A DNA stretch of 64,000 bases from Salinibacterium sp. (GTDB taxonomy: Bacteria; Actinomycetota; Actinomycetes; Actinomycetales; Microbacteriaceae), in the NCBI GenBank assembly GCA_019638845.1, contig JAHBSZ010000001.1:620001-684000 (forward strand), given 5' to 3'. Position numbers and translations under genes: made by a program. The notes under the pieces are model-generated. The model was not told where the DNA came from. It did not search any database and worked only from the letters and a program-made list of their open reading frames with translations. Below, piece by piece: positions 18,250-26,200 of the stretch. Position 1 is the first letter of the stretch. The number at the start of each line of letters is the position of its first letter.

Positions 18250-18882
18250 CTATCCCGCAAGCTCACCGAATCCGTCTACCGCCATCACTCGGATCGCCTC
18301 GACCGCATCGGCGGCTTGGGGTCCGGTCGCCGCGATCCGGATGACGTCGCCCTCCTTCGCCCCCAACGACATGATCGCGATGAGGCTGTTCGCGGCTGCT
18401 GGACCTTTGCCGCTCGTGACATCAACAATCGTCACCGTTGCGTCGAAACCCGACACTGTCTTGACGATTGTCGCTGCCGGGCGGGAGTGCAATCCATCCG
18501 GGTTGACCAGCGTGACGTCGACTCCGCCCGCGGCGCTGGGGCCAGCCGCGGCCGGGGGTGCGAGTTGCCCACGTTTGGCGTCCATCGCACCGTGCGCTTC
18601 CCGCTCCACCTCGTCGAGAGATGCCCCTGCGGCGGCGAGCACAACCGCGGCGATTATGCCCTCCACGAAAGGCGCGTCGCTGAGCCGCACCTCCGCAGTC
18701 GTGGCCGCGAACTCAAGAGCCATCGTGGCGCTGAGCACGGCAGAACCCAAGTCCATGAACACGAGCACACCGTCGGCCGAGGCAACGTCGTCGATCGCCG
18801 AAGCGACGCGGGTGGCATCCGTGCCGATAACGTTTTCGCCAGCACCCGCCGCGATGGCAAGAGGCGGCGGGGGCCCGGGAGT
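18250..18882 (-). pseudogene. dhaM: DhaM, PTS-dependent dihydroxyacetone kinase phosphotransferase subunit, 5'-truncated
   Basis: Two domains remain. The C-terminal part of the DhaM EIIA-like domain (IGTDATRVASAI, VLVFMDLGSAVLSATMALE, APFVEGIIAAVVLAAAGASL) is followed by an HPr-like domain with NPDGLHSRPAATIVKTV, where His is the phosphorylation site. The first roughly 30-35 residues, which normally hold the active His of the first domain (VSHS), are absent. An in-frame TGA lies at 18885-18883, immediately beside an inverted duplicate of the tRNA-Ala end. No dhaK or dhaL is adjacent. The gene is probably non-functional in its first domain; an internal start (ATG 18768) would give an HPr-containing fragment. 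Confidence 0.75.
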
Positions 18883-18894
18883 TCATCCACGACG

Positions 18895-18977
18895 AGGGTC
18901 CACAACTACGAGAACGCCGCTGGCCCAAAACGAAGAACGCCGCCAATAGTGGCGGCGTTCTCGTAGTTGTGGACCCT
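18895..18977. repeat. 26-bp perfect inverted repeat containing the tRNA-Ala 3' end
   Basis: The arm at 18895-18920 (AGGGTCCACAACTACGAGAA then CGCCGC) is the exact reverse complement of 18952-18977. The right arm comprises the last 8 nt of the tRNA-Ala gene plus its 3' flank; the left arm is an inverted copy lying 12 bp from where the dhaM frame is cut. This is a likely rearrangement junction. Confidence 0.85.
18935..18960 (-). terminator. Intrinsic terminator of tRNA-Ala
   Basis: Perfect 10-bp stem GAACGCCGCC / GGCGGCGTTC with a 6-nt loop. On the minus strand it is followed by TTCGTTTT. It begins 10 nt after the tRNA 3' end. Confidence 0.75.
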
Positions 18978-19042
18978 AGGAGATTTGAACTCCTGACCTC
19001 CTCGATGCGAACGAGGCGCGCTACCAACTGCGCCAAGGGCCC
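18970..19042 (-). tRNA. tRNA-Ala (anticodon CGC)
   Basis: 73 nt. The acceptor 5' strand GGGCCCT pairs with AGGGTCC (one G-U). The D-arm is GGCGCAGTTGGTAGCGC, and the anticodon stem CCTCG/CGAGG carries loop TTCGCAT with anticodon CGC (reads GCG). The T-arm AGGAGTTCAAATCTCCT and discriminator A are present. CCA is not encoded; CAACTAC follows. Hydrophobic reading frames across this segment are artefacts. Confidence 0.95.
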
Positions 19043-19121
19043 CTGCGCCGCCGAAGCGACTCAGACAAGAAACTAGGTTATCAGAACGCGTCACAGCCGA
19101 ATTGCTGAACTGCGCGATTCA

Positions 19122-19964
19122 CTAGGCGCGGCGTCGAGCCAACACGGCGTCGATGTCGGGCGTCGAGATGGAGTCCTGAGCGACGATTCCCATGCTGGCG
19201 AAGGGTGACGCGGACTCCGCGGCAACCCGCAATGGCGTCGCCTCCTGCTCGGCATTCCGCAACGCGCGCTCCGCGGCCGCCGCCGCGAGGGTTAGCTCGT
19301 GCGCCGGATCCTGAACGGCCGCGGCTGCCTCCACGACGGACCGCGACAGGTATAGGGGTTTAGGCATCGGAACGGGTGTCCACTCCGCTTCCCGCTGCAC
19401 GACCTTCGCCTCGGCCGGGCCGAGCGTGGTGCGACGCGCGGGCCTCGCGGCGACTGGCATCGTGCGCGCCCGAGCGACCTCGGCAATGCGACCAAGGAGG
19501 GCAAGAGATCCGATGGCGGCGGCGACGGAGATCGCGAGCACGAACCACGACTGGGCAACTGCGCCGCCCGAGACCATCATGGCGACCTGGGCACCCGCGG
19601 TGACGAGAGAAACGAGAAGCGCCAAGGCTGTTGCCGCACGGGTGCGGCGAATGCGACGGGACGCGGCAGCAAGCTGGCTCGCGCTCGGCTGCGCGCGCCG
19701 CACTGGGCGACCGACGGATACGGGGCCCTGGCGGTACTCGGCGCGCTGCTGGAGCGCGAGCTGTCGGGCCGCGGCCTCGGCGCGCACGGCCGCGGGAACT
19801 TCCGCGGTCTCGGCGAGTACCCGAATCGTCTGTTGGAGTCGCACGGCGTTCCTCTCGGTAGCGAGATACTCGCGCCGTTTGAACCAGTTCGGCACGAGAT
19901 AGACGAGCCAGAGGGCGGCAGCGATCGCGAGCATGAGCCCGCCACCGACGCCCGTGAGTTCCAT
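19122..19964 (-). CDS. Hypothetical membrane protein with three helices
   Basis: 280 residues, function not recognised. An N-terminal helix (about 7-24, LMLAIAAALWLVYLVPNWF) is followed by a charged, alanine-rich stretch (25-105). Two further helices lie at about 110-130 and 138-160. A long cytoplasmic-type tail is rich in Ala, Glu and Arg. Similar proteins are common in Microbacteriaceae and carry no established function. It reads in the same direction as the GNAT and galU genes upstream, with a 71-bp gap. Confidence 0.75.
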   Translation of the reverse strand: MELTGVGGGLMLAIAAALWLVYLVPNWFKRREYLATERNAVRLQQTIRVLAETAEVPAAVRAEAAARQLALQQRAEYRQGPVSVGRPVRRAQPSASQLAAASRRIRRTRAATALALLVSLVTAGAQVAMMVSGGAVAQSWFVLAISVAAAIGSLALLGRIAEVARARTMPVAARPARRTTLGPAEAKVVQREAEWTPVPMPKPLYLSRSVVEAAAAVQDPAHELTLAAAAAERALRNAEQEATPLRVAAESASPFASMGIVAQDSISTPDIDAVLARRRA

Positions 19965-20035
19965 GGCACTACGGTACGAGCAGGTTGGCCCGAAGGCCGG
20001 TCACCACGCGGCAGCGAAGTGTGTCGACTCGTGAT

Positions 20036-20686
20036 TCAGGGCAGAAGCGGTCGTGCTGTCTTGGCACGGTCCGCTGCGGGAACCTCCGCGTGACTGTGCG
20101 GCGCCTTGCCGTCGAGCCAGCGTCGCAGCACGCCTTGCGGCAACTCTTCGACAGTAAGTCCGAAACAGAAGTGGTCGCGCCAGTCACCATTGATATGGAT
20201 ATACCGGCGCCGCAGCCCCTCGTAGCGGAAGCCGAGCTTCTCGACCACCCGCAGCGACGGCTCGTTCTCGGGACGGATGCAGATCTCCATGCGATGCAAC
20301 CCCACTCCGAAGAAGCAGTGATCGGTCGCAAGCGCCACCGCCGTGGGCGTCACACCCTTGCCGGCGAATCGCTCGGACACCCAGTATCCGATCGTCGCCG
20401 ACGACAGCGAACCGTACGCAATTGACGAGACATTCAGCTGGCCAGCGAGCTCCCCGTCAAACTCGATCACGAACGGTAAGCCGAGACCTGCACGTGCGTT
20501 CTGCTGCAAGCTCCGGATGCTCGACCGCACGTCGAACGACATGGGCCCGTGTGGGTTCGTCGCCTCCCACTTGCGCAGCCAGCCGCGGTTCTCGGCGAGT
20601 TCGCGCTCGAGGGCACGGGAGTCACGAAGCCGGATCGGCCGGATCGTTACGCTGCCCTCGGTCAGGGTGGGAATTGTCGACGACAC
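20036..20686 (-). CDS. GNAT family N-acetyltransferase, RimJ/RimL-like
   Basis: 216 residues. Predicted acetyl-CoA-dependent N-acetyltransferase acting on a protein N-terminus or a small amine. GNAT motif landmarks are IGYWVSERFAGKGVTPTAVA (acetyl-CoA loop region), LHRMEICIRPENEPSLRVVEKLGF (motif B) and the closing RYIHINGDWRDH, which is characteristic of the RimJ branch. It starts 2 bp after the galU stop, so the two are likely one operon. Confidence 0.9.
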   Translation of the reverse strand: MSSTIPTLTEGSVTIRPIRLRDSRALERELAENRGWLRKWEATNPHGPMSFDVRSSIRSLQQNARAGLGLPFVIEFDGELAGQLNVSSIAYGSLSSATIGYWVSERFAGKGVTPTAVALATDHCFFGVGLHRMEICIRPENEPSLRVVEKLGFRYEGLRRRYIHINGDWRDHFCFGLTVEELPQGVLRRWLDGKAPHSHAEVPAADRAKTARPLLP

Positions 20687-20688
20687 GC

Positions 20689-21579
20689 CTACTCCAGAGT
20701 CGCGGAGAACTGCTTAAGCCAAGGCTTCAGTTCGGGTCCAAGGTCGGGGCGCTCGACAGCAAGCTGCACGATCGCCTTAATGTAGTCGAGCCGGTCACCG
20801 GTGTCGTAGCGGCGACCGCGGAAGACAACACCGTAGACACCACCCGCAATATTCTCTGTTGCCATCGTCTGTAGTGCATCGGTGAGCTGGATCTCCCCAC
20901 CCTTGCCCGGTTCGGTGTGCTCGAGCACATCGAAAACGTCCGGTTGCAACACATAGCGCCCGATAATCGCGTAATTCGAGGGAGAGGTGCCCGCAACTGG
21001 CTTCTCCACCAAGCTCAAGACCTTGACCACGTCGGGCGTGCCGGTCTTCTCGACGGTCGCGATTCCGTACATGTGGGTCATCGACGGGTCGACCTCCATG
21101 AGAGCGATGATCGTCGCATTGCGATTGTTCTGCTCCGTGATCATTCGCGAGAGCAGCACGTCGCGCTCGTCGATGAGGTCGTCACCGAGGAGCACGGCGA
21201 ATGGCTCGCGACCCACGTGCATCCGGGCCCGGAGTACTGCGTGGCCGAGGCCTCGCGGGTCGCCCTGGCGGACGTAGTGCATGTCGGCGAGGTCGTTGGA
21301 GTACTCGACTTTCTGGAGGCGATCGACGTCGCCCTTCTCTTCGAGGGTGGCTTCGAGTTCGGTGACCCTGTCGAAGTGGTTCTCGAGCGCGTTCTTGTTG
21401 CGGCCCGTGATCATGAGCACGTCGGTGAGACCGGCGGCGACGGCCTCCTCCACCACGTACTGGATGGCGGGCTTGTCCACCACCGGCAGCATCTCCTTGG
21501 GCATCGCCTTCGTGGCGGGGAGGAACCGTGTTCCGAGGCCCGCTGCGGGAATTACTGCCTTTGTGATGCGAAATGCCAT
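20689..21579 (-). CDS. galU: UTP-glucose-1-phosphate uridylyltransferase
   Basis: 296 residues. Forms UDP-glucose from UTP and glucose 1-phosphate for cell-envelope polysaccharides and trehalose. The nucleotidyltransferase signature KAVIPAAGLGTRFLPATKAM is at the N-terminus, with MLPVVDKPAIQYVVEEAV next, then PFAVLLGDDLID (metal-binding Asp) and VVKVLSLVEKPV. It is divergent from the 5-FTHF cyclo-ligase gene with a 55-bp gap that must hold both promoters. Confidence 0.97.
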   Translation of the reverse strand: MAFRITKAVIPAAGLGTRFLPATKAMPKEMLPVVDKPAIQYVVEEAVAAGLTDVLMITGRNKNALENHFDRVTELEATLEEKGDVDRLQKVEYSNDLADMHYVRQGDPRGLGHAVLRARMHVGREPFAVLLGDDLIDERDVLLSRMITEQNNRNATIIALMEVDPSMTHMYGIATVEKTGTPDVVKVLSLVEKPVAGTSPSNYAIIGRYVLQPDVFDVLEHTEPGKGGEIQLTDALQTMATENIAGGVYGVVFRGRRYDTGDRLDYIKAIVQLAVERPDLGPELKPWLKQFSATLE

Positions 21580-21634
21580 GGTGACAGGCTACTTGGCGGA
21601 CAGCCACAGTAACGGACGCGCCTACTATGAACAT

Positions 21635-22213
21635 ATGGTGGACGAGGTCGCTCACGAAAAGCGTGCGCTGCGCGCCGAACTCCGCGAGCGCCGTCGCATC
21701 ACGACTTCGAAGGAACGCGACGAAGCCGACGCGGCCATCACCCGGAACCTCATTGAGCTGACAACCACACTCGGTTCTCGTTCGGTCGCCGCCTACCTCT
21801 CGCTGCCCGAAGAGCCCGCTACGCGGGATTTCGTCTCGTGGGCGTGCGACCAGGGCATCCGGGTGCTGCTCCCGGTTTCGCGCATCGACGGGCTGCTCGA
21901 TTGGGCGCCCTACGACGGGACCGGCGAAGAGCTCGATCCGCTCGGCATGCCCGCCCCCGTCTCTGAGCTCCTCGGCCCGATTGCGATCAACGAAGTCGAC
22001 CTCATCATCGTGCCTGCGGCATCCGTCGACCGCACGGGCATGCGCATGGGCTGGGGCCGCGGCTACTTCGACAAGACCCTCGGATCGATGGAGAACTGCC
22101 CGCCGGTCTATGCTGTGATCTTCGACAACGAACTCGTCGACACTGTGCCGAGTGAACGTCATGACCAGCGCGTCGGCGGAGTTGTGACTCCGTCTGGCAT
22201 CGTCGCCTTCTAG
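21635..22213 (+). CDS. 5-formyltetrahydrofolate cyclo-ligase
   Basis: 192 residues. Converts 5-formyl-THF to 5,10-methenyl-THF with ATP. The N-terminal basic segment KRALRAELRERRR and the C-terminal ATP-binding signature RMGWGRGYFDKTL are characteristic, with DLIIVPAASVDRTG preceding the latter. Start ATG 21635 gives the standard length. The frame continues upstream but crosses galU and is not used. First of a + strand run with the FmdB-like gene and mscL. Confidence 0.95.
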   Translation: MVDEVAHEKRALRAELRERRRITTSKERDEADAAITRNLIELTTTLGSRSVAAYLSLPEEPATRDFVSWACDQGIRVLLPVSRIDGLLDWAPYDGTGEELDPLGMPAPVSELLGPIAINEVDLIIVPAASVDRTGMRMGWGRGYFDKTLGSMENCPPVYAVIFDNELVDTVPSERHDQRVGGVVTPSGIVAF

Positions 22214-22230
22214 CTTTTCGTAAGGACCCC

Positions 22231-22581
22231 GTGCCCACCTACTCCTACCGCTGCACCGAGTGCGAAAACGCTTTCGACATCGTGCAGGCCTTTACGGATG
22301 ACTCGCTCACCGTGTGCCCGACCTGCGGGGGGAAGCTACGCAAGGTCTTCTCGCCGGTGGGCGTAACGTTCAGCGGCTCGGGTTTCTACCGCACGGACTC
22401 CCGCGCAGCTTCTGCTTCCACCGACTCGGCGTCTAGCTCATCGTCGTCGGGCGACTCAGGGTCGGGCTCCGGCACCGCGAAGAAGGATGCCCCCGCGGCC
22501 GCACCCGCGGCATCCAGCACGTCGTCGTCAAGCAGCTCGTCATCCAGCACGTCGTCGTCAAGTACGTCAGGCAAGGAGTAA
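22231..22581 (+). CDS. FmdB-family zinc ribbon protein with serine-rich tail
   Basis: 116 residues, GTG start. The N-terminal zinc ribbon has two CxxC knuckles: YRCTECENAF and VCPTCGGKLRKVF, then GVTFSGSGFYRTD, the FmdB regulatory-protein signature. The tail (about 60-116) is almost entirely Ser, Ala, Thr and Gly, encoded in part by a 22-bp sequence repeated at a 30-bp period (22511-22532, 22541-22562). Function unknown; it lies between the folate gene and mscL, 3 bp before the mscL start. Confidence 0.9.
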   Translation: MPTYSYRCTECENAFDIVQAFTDDSLTVCPTCGGKLRKVFSPVGVTFSGSGFYRTDSRAASASTDSASSSSSSGDSGSGSGTAKKDAPAAAPAASSTSSSSSSSSSTSSSSTSGKE

Positions 22582-22584
22582 CTC

Positions 22585-23010
22585 GTGTTCAAGGGTTTCA
22601 AACAGTTCATCCTGCGCGGCAATGTCATCGATCTCGCTGTCGCGGTCGTCATCGGTGCCGCATTCACGAACGTCGTCAATGCGCTCGTGAATAGCGTGTT
22701 CAACCCTGCACTCGGCGCACTGTTCAACGCCGCCACCCTGGCCGAAGCGCTTCCGGTCACGATCCCGACGACCTCGGGTGACACGGCAACGATGTACTTC
22801 GGGGCCATCATCGGTGCCGTCATCCAGTTCCTGCTCGTCGCGCTCGTCGTGTACTTCGCGATCATCGTGCCGATCAACTACCTCTCGAAGCTCTCCTTCC
22901 ACCAGCACGAAGCCGAGGCCGCGGCACAGGACGAGACCCCCGCCCCGCCGACCGAACTCGAGCTCCTCACCGAGATCCGCGACCTCCTCGCCAAGCGCGA
23001 CGCAGCGTAG
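22585..23010 (+). CDS. mscL: Large-conductance mechanosensitive channel
   Basis: 141 residues, GTG start. Opens under membrane tension to release osmolytes. The N-terminal FKGFKQFILRGNVIDLAVAV is the conserved amphipathic segment plus TM1 start. TM2 (about 72-95, YFGAIIGAVIQFLLVALVVY) is followed by a C-terminal cytoplasmic helix with ELELLTEIRDLL. Length is typical. It follows the FmdB-like gene with 3 bp between them, so they are likely co-transcribed. Confidence 0.97.
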   Translation: MFKGFKQFILRGNVIDLAVAVVIGAAFTNVVNALVNSVFNPALGALFNAATLAEALPVTIPTTSGDTATMYFGAIIGAVIQFLLVALVVYFAIIVPINYLSKLSFHQHEAEAAAQDETPAPPTELELLTEIRDLLAKRDAA

Positions 23011-23053
23011 GTCGGCGGCTGCACTTCCGAAAGTCGCGCAGACGCAGCGCGCG

Positions 23054-23281
23054 TCAGCCCCAGTGCGGCGGCTTGTCTCGGCGGAGCTGTTCGTCGTTCT
23101 CGGTGGACGAGTGTCGTGCCGGTTCAGCGGTGGGATTCGGGTCGGTCCCGGGTGGAACATCCGTGGTCACACGCCGGTGCTTTCCGCGACCGGGGGGCAC
23201 GTCTTCCGGAACGTCGGCGCGGTGGGACGGCTCCGACGGTACGTACACGGCACCCTCGGATGCCTCAGGGTTTTCAGACAC
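23054..23281 (-). CDS. Small hydrophilic protein of unknown function
   Basis: 75 residues from GTG 23281 (VSENPEASEGAVYVPSEPSH), proline-rich and charged, ending NDEQLRRDKPPHWG. The GTG lies inside the 3' end of the helicase-like gene: GTGTCTGA places the start 3 nt ahead of the helicase stop, indicating translational coupling. The frame extends upstream to an ATG at 23311, but the protein style changes there. No function can be assigned; expression with the helicase-like protein is the only clue. Confidence 0.65.
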   Translation of the reverse strand: MSENPEASEGAVYVPSEPSHRADVPEDVPPGRGKHRRVTTDVPPGTDPNPTAEPARHSSTENDEQLRRDKPPHWG

Positions 23282-26200
23282 TGGCGGAGGACACCACGGG
23301 GACTGCCGCAATCGGATCCGCTGCCGGAGTGGGGTCGGCGCCGAGCATCACCGCAATCTTGGAAGCGACGGCCTCCGGATCGCTGAACAGTTCGAACGCG
23401 TGAACGCGGAGATAGTGCCATCCGAGCCGCCGGAGCAGTTCAGGGCGTAGACGCAGCGACTCGCGCAGGCTCGTGCGATGCAGCACGATGTCGGTTTCGA
23501 TCGCAATACACATGCCGCCGCGGGATGCCACGAGCCCCAGCTTGCCGCGGTGCCCGAGGGCCACGGTCAGTCCGCGAGCCTGGAGGCGGTTGGCGAGGTC
23601 GACAAGCATCGGCTCACTGTCATCGGGGATCGGCTGGGCGGCCTGCCGTGCGCCGACCTCGCCCAAGATCTCGGCAAGTGCGACGGCACCGTGTTGCATG
23701 CGACCGTCGTCGAGGTCTGCCGGTTCGAACGACGAAACGATGACCATGGAGCGCCGCGCTCGGGTCATCGCGACCGCGAGCAGTCGCTCGCCACCCGGCT
23801 CGCCGAGCGCACCGAAATCGGAGAGCACGCGCCCGTGCGGTGTGCGACCGTATCCGATCGAGAAGATGACCCGGTCCCGACTCTGCGCGACCGCCTGCTC
23901 GATAGTCGTGACGGTGAACGGTTCCGGACGGTCCGTGGTCACGAAGTCGAGAAGCTCAGGGCGAGAAACCGCCTGATCGAGCACCGCCTGCATGACATTC
24001 ACCGCGTGCTTCTCAGAGGCGGTAATGACCATGAGCGACTCGTGCGGCTTCTTCAAGGCATGGTCGAGAACGAGATCGACGACCCGCTCGACCTCGGCGA
24101 TCGGGCTTTCGATCGCGCCCGAGTCTGGGTCGGGCATCCCGCTGCCGTCGGCGACGTAGTCGAGTGCGAGGCTGCCGTGACCCAGGAACGACCCGGCCCA
24201 CGGGAGCGAGTCGATGCGGCCGCCGTAGAAGCGTCGGTTGACGAGCTCAGCGAGGTCTTCCCCGCCCGGGCGGTAGCTGCGGGTGAGGGTCAGTGTGGGC
24301 AGCAGTTCGCTGAGGCGAGCGAGGGCGGAATTGGCATGCAGCTCATCGCGCGAGTCATCCGTGACCAACGGCGCATCGAGAGTCGGATCGGTCACCGCGA
24401 TCGTGAACGGCGTCGGCGTCTGGGTGACCGGGTCACCGAAAGCGATAACCTGGCGGGCCCGGCGGATGGCGCCGGCATTCTCCGCGATCGTCGTGGCTCC
24501 AGCATCGACGAGGATGACCGTGTCGAACGGCATCGTGTCGACGATGTTGTCGATCTCGTAGGGCGATGCGAGCCACACGGGCGCGACAGTGCGGGACAGG
24601 TGCGGCGCAGTGGTCTGCAGGTCGTACGCCGAGATGCCCTCCCGGGCGAGGAGCTTCTTGAGGAGAGCTGCTTCCTCCGGCCAATCGACGAGACCGATTT
24701 TCCAATTCTCGGCAAGCTGCCATCCGAGCAATTGTGCGTTGCCAGCGGAGTGCGCTTCATCCACGAGTTTGAAGTCGGCCTCAAGCCGGTCGAGCACGGA
24801 AGTGTTGGCGTTCAGCAGGGCGCGGTCGGTCTCGAGCATGCCTTCGAGCGCCGACTTCCACCATGACAGCTCAAGTTCCGCGGCGACAGCGCTCTCAGGA
24901 ACGTGACGGCGAGCGAGGTCATCGATGAGCGGATCGAGGTCGAGTTCCCGCAGATTGGACATGAGCGCGGTGCGCTCCTGCAGGTTGTGCAGCACATCGG
25001 ACTCGGCGGCGAGACCGGCGATCTTGTCGATGAGGGTGGGGATGGGCATCCCCCCGAGTTGGGTCTCGCGTGTCGTCAGGCCGAGCGGGGTGTCAAGCGC
25101 GCCGAGATCCTGAGCGACGAGCGCGTACGCGGCCTGGACCTCGCCGATGCCGACGGGCACTTGAGGCGTCGCCCCTTCGGCCACGAACCGGTGCCACAGC
25201 ACGCGCTGTTGCTGGATGCGGATGAGTGCCGCGTTGAGGTCGCCGACGCGCACGCCCGGACGCACATACTCCATCGCAAGCTTCTTGAGGCGGCGACGAT
25301 TGCCCCTCGACATGTCCGGGAAGTCCCGGCGCGGGGCCGTGGCGGCGATCAGTTCGGTGATCGACCGGTCGAACACCATCGGCAGGAAACGGTCGAGGCT
25401 GTCGCGCAAGTCGACGAGCAGGCGGAGATAGACGCCCAGCTCGTTGATGTTCTGGAACGGGCGCATGTGGGTGCCCGCAATGAGGTGCATGCCTGCTTCA
25501 ACGAGCGGCGGCAACGTCTCGTTGAGACGTTTGGCGATCTCGTGCGCGCGCAAAGCCTCATCGCCGCTCGCGAACTGTGCGCCGTACCAAGGCGAATCAC
25601 CGGGACCGTACTTGAACTCACCAAGTTGGGCGGCCGCCACCATGACTTCGGCGGCACGGGTGCGGTCGGACGCAAGACGCTCGACAGTCCCGCGGGAGAG
25701 ACGCGCGGTCGTGGACGGCGCATCAGGGAGCAGTGCGAGGCGACTCAGCTCCGTGACACAGTCGAGCACCGAGATGCCGAGCGTCGGATCCTTGCGGGAG
25801 AGACCACCCCGGTAGTCCAACAGCACTTTGCGCAGCCGCAGCAGAGCATCATCGACCTCACCCACGAGCGGCTGCTTGGCCTTCTCGCTGCGGGAGATCG
25901 AGCGGATGATGTCGCGCCGAAGCGTGCGCGGGGCCACAGCGAGACCCGGCAATCCGATGTCGCCGAGGCGGTCGGAGATCGACTGCAGGGACGCCCGCCG
26001 CGCGGAAGCGACGAGAACCCTCTTGTTCTGAGCGACCAACGTGCCGATTGCGTTGACGATGGTTTGGGTGCCACCGGTACCGGGCAGGGTCTTCACGACG
26101 AGGGAGTTGCCTGCCGTGATCTGCGCGATCACGTTCTCTTGTTCAGAGTCGGCGTCGAGCAGGAGGCTGTCGGTCTGTGGCGCCCGCTCGTCCGACGGAA

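Noticed and set aside
18713-19036. 107-residue minus-strand frame over tRNA-Ala (MAQLVARLVRIEE...)
   Set aside because: A known kind of artefact from translating a tRNA gene.
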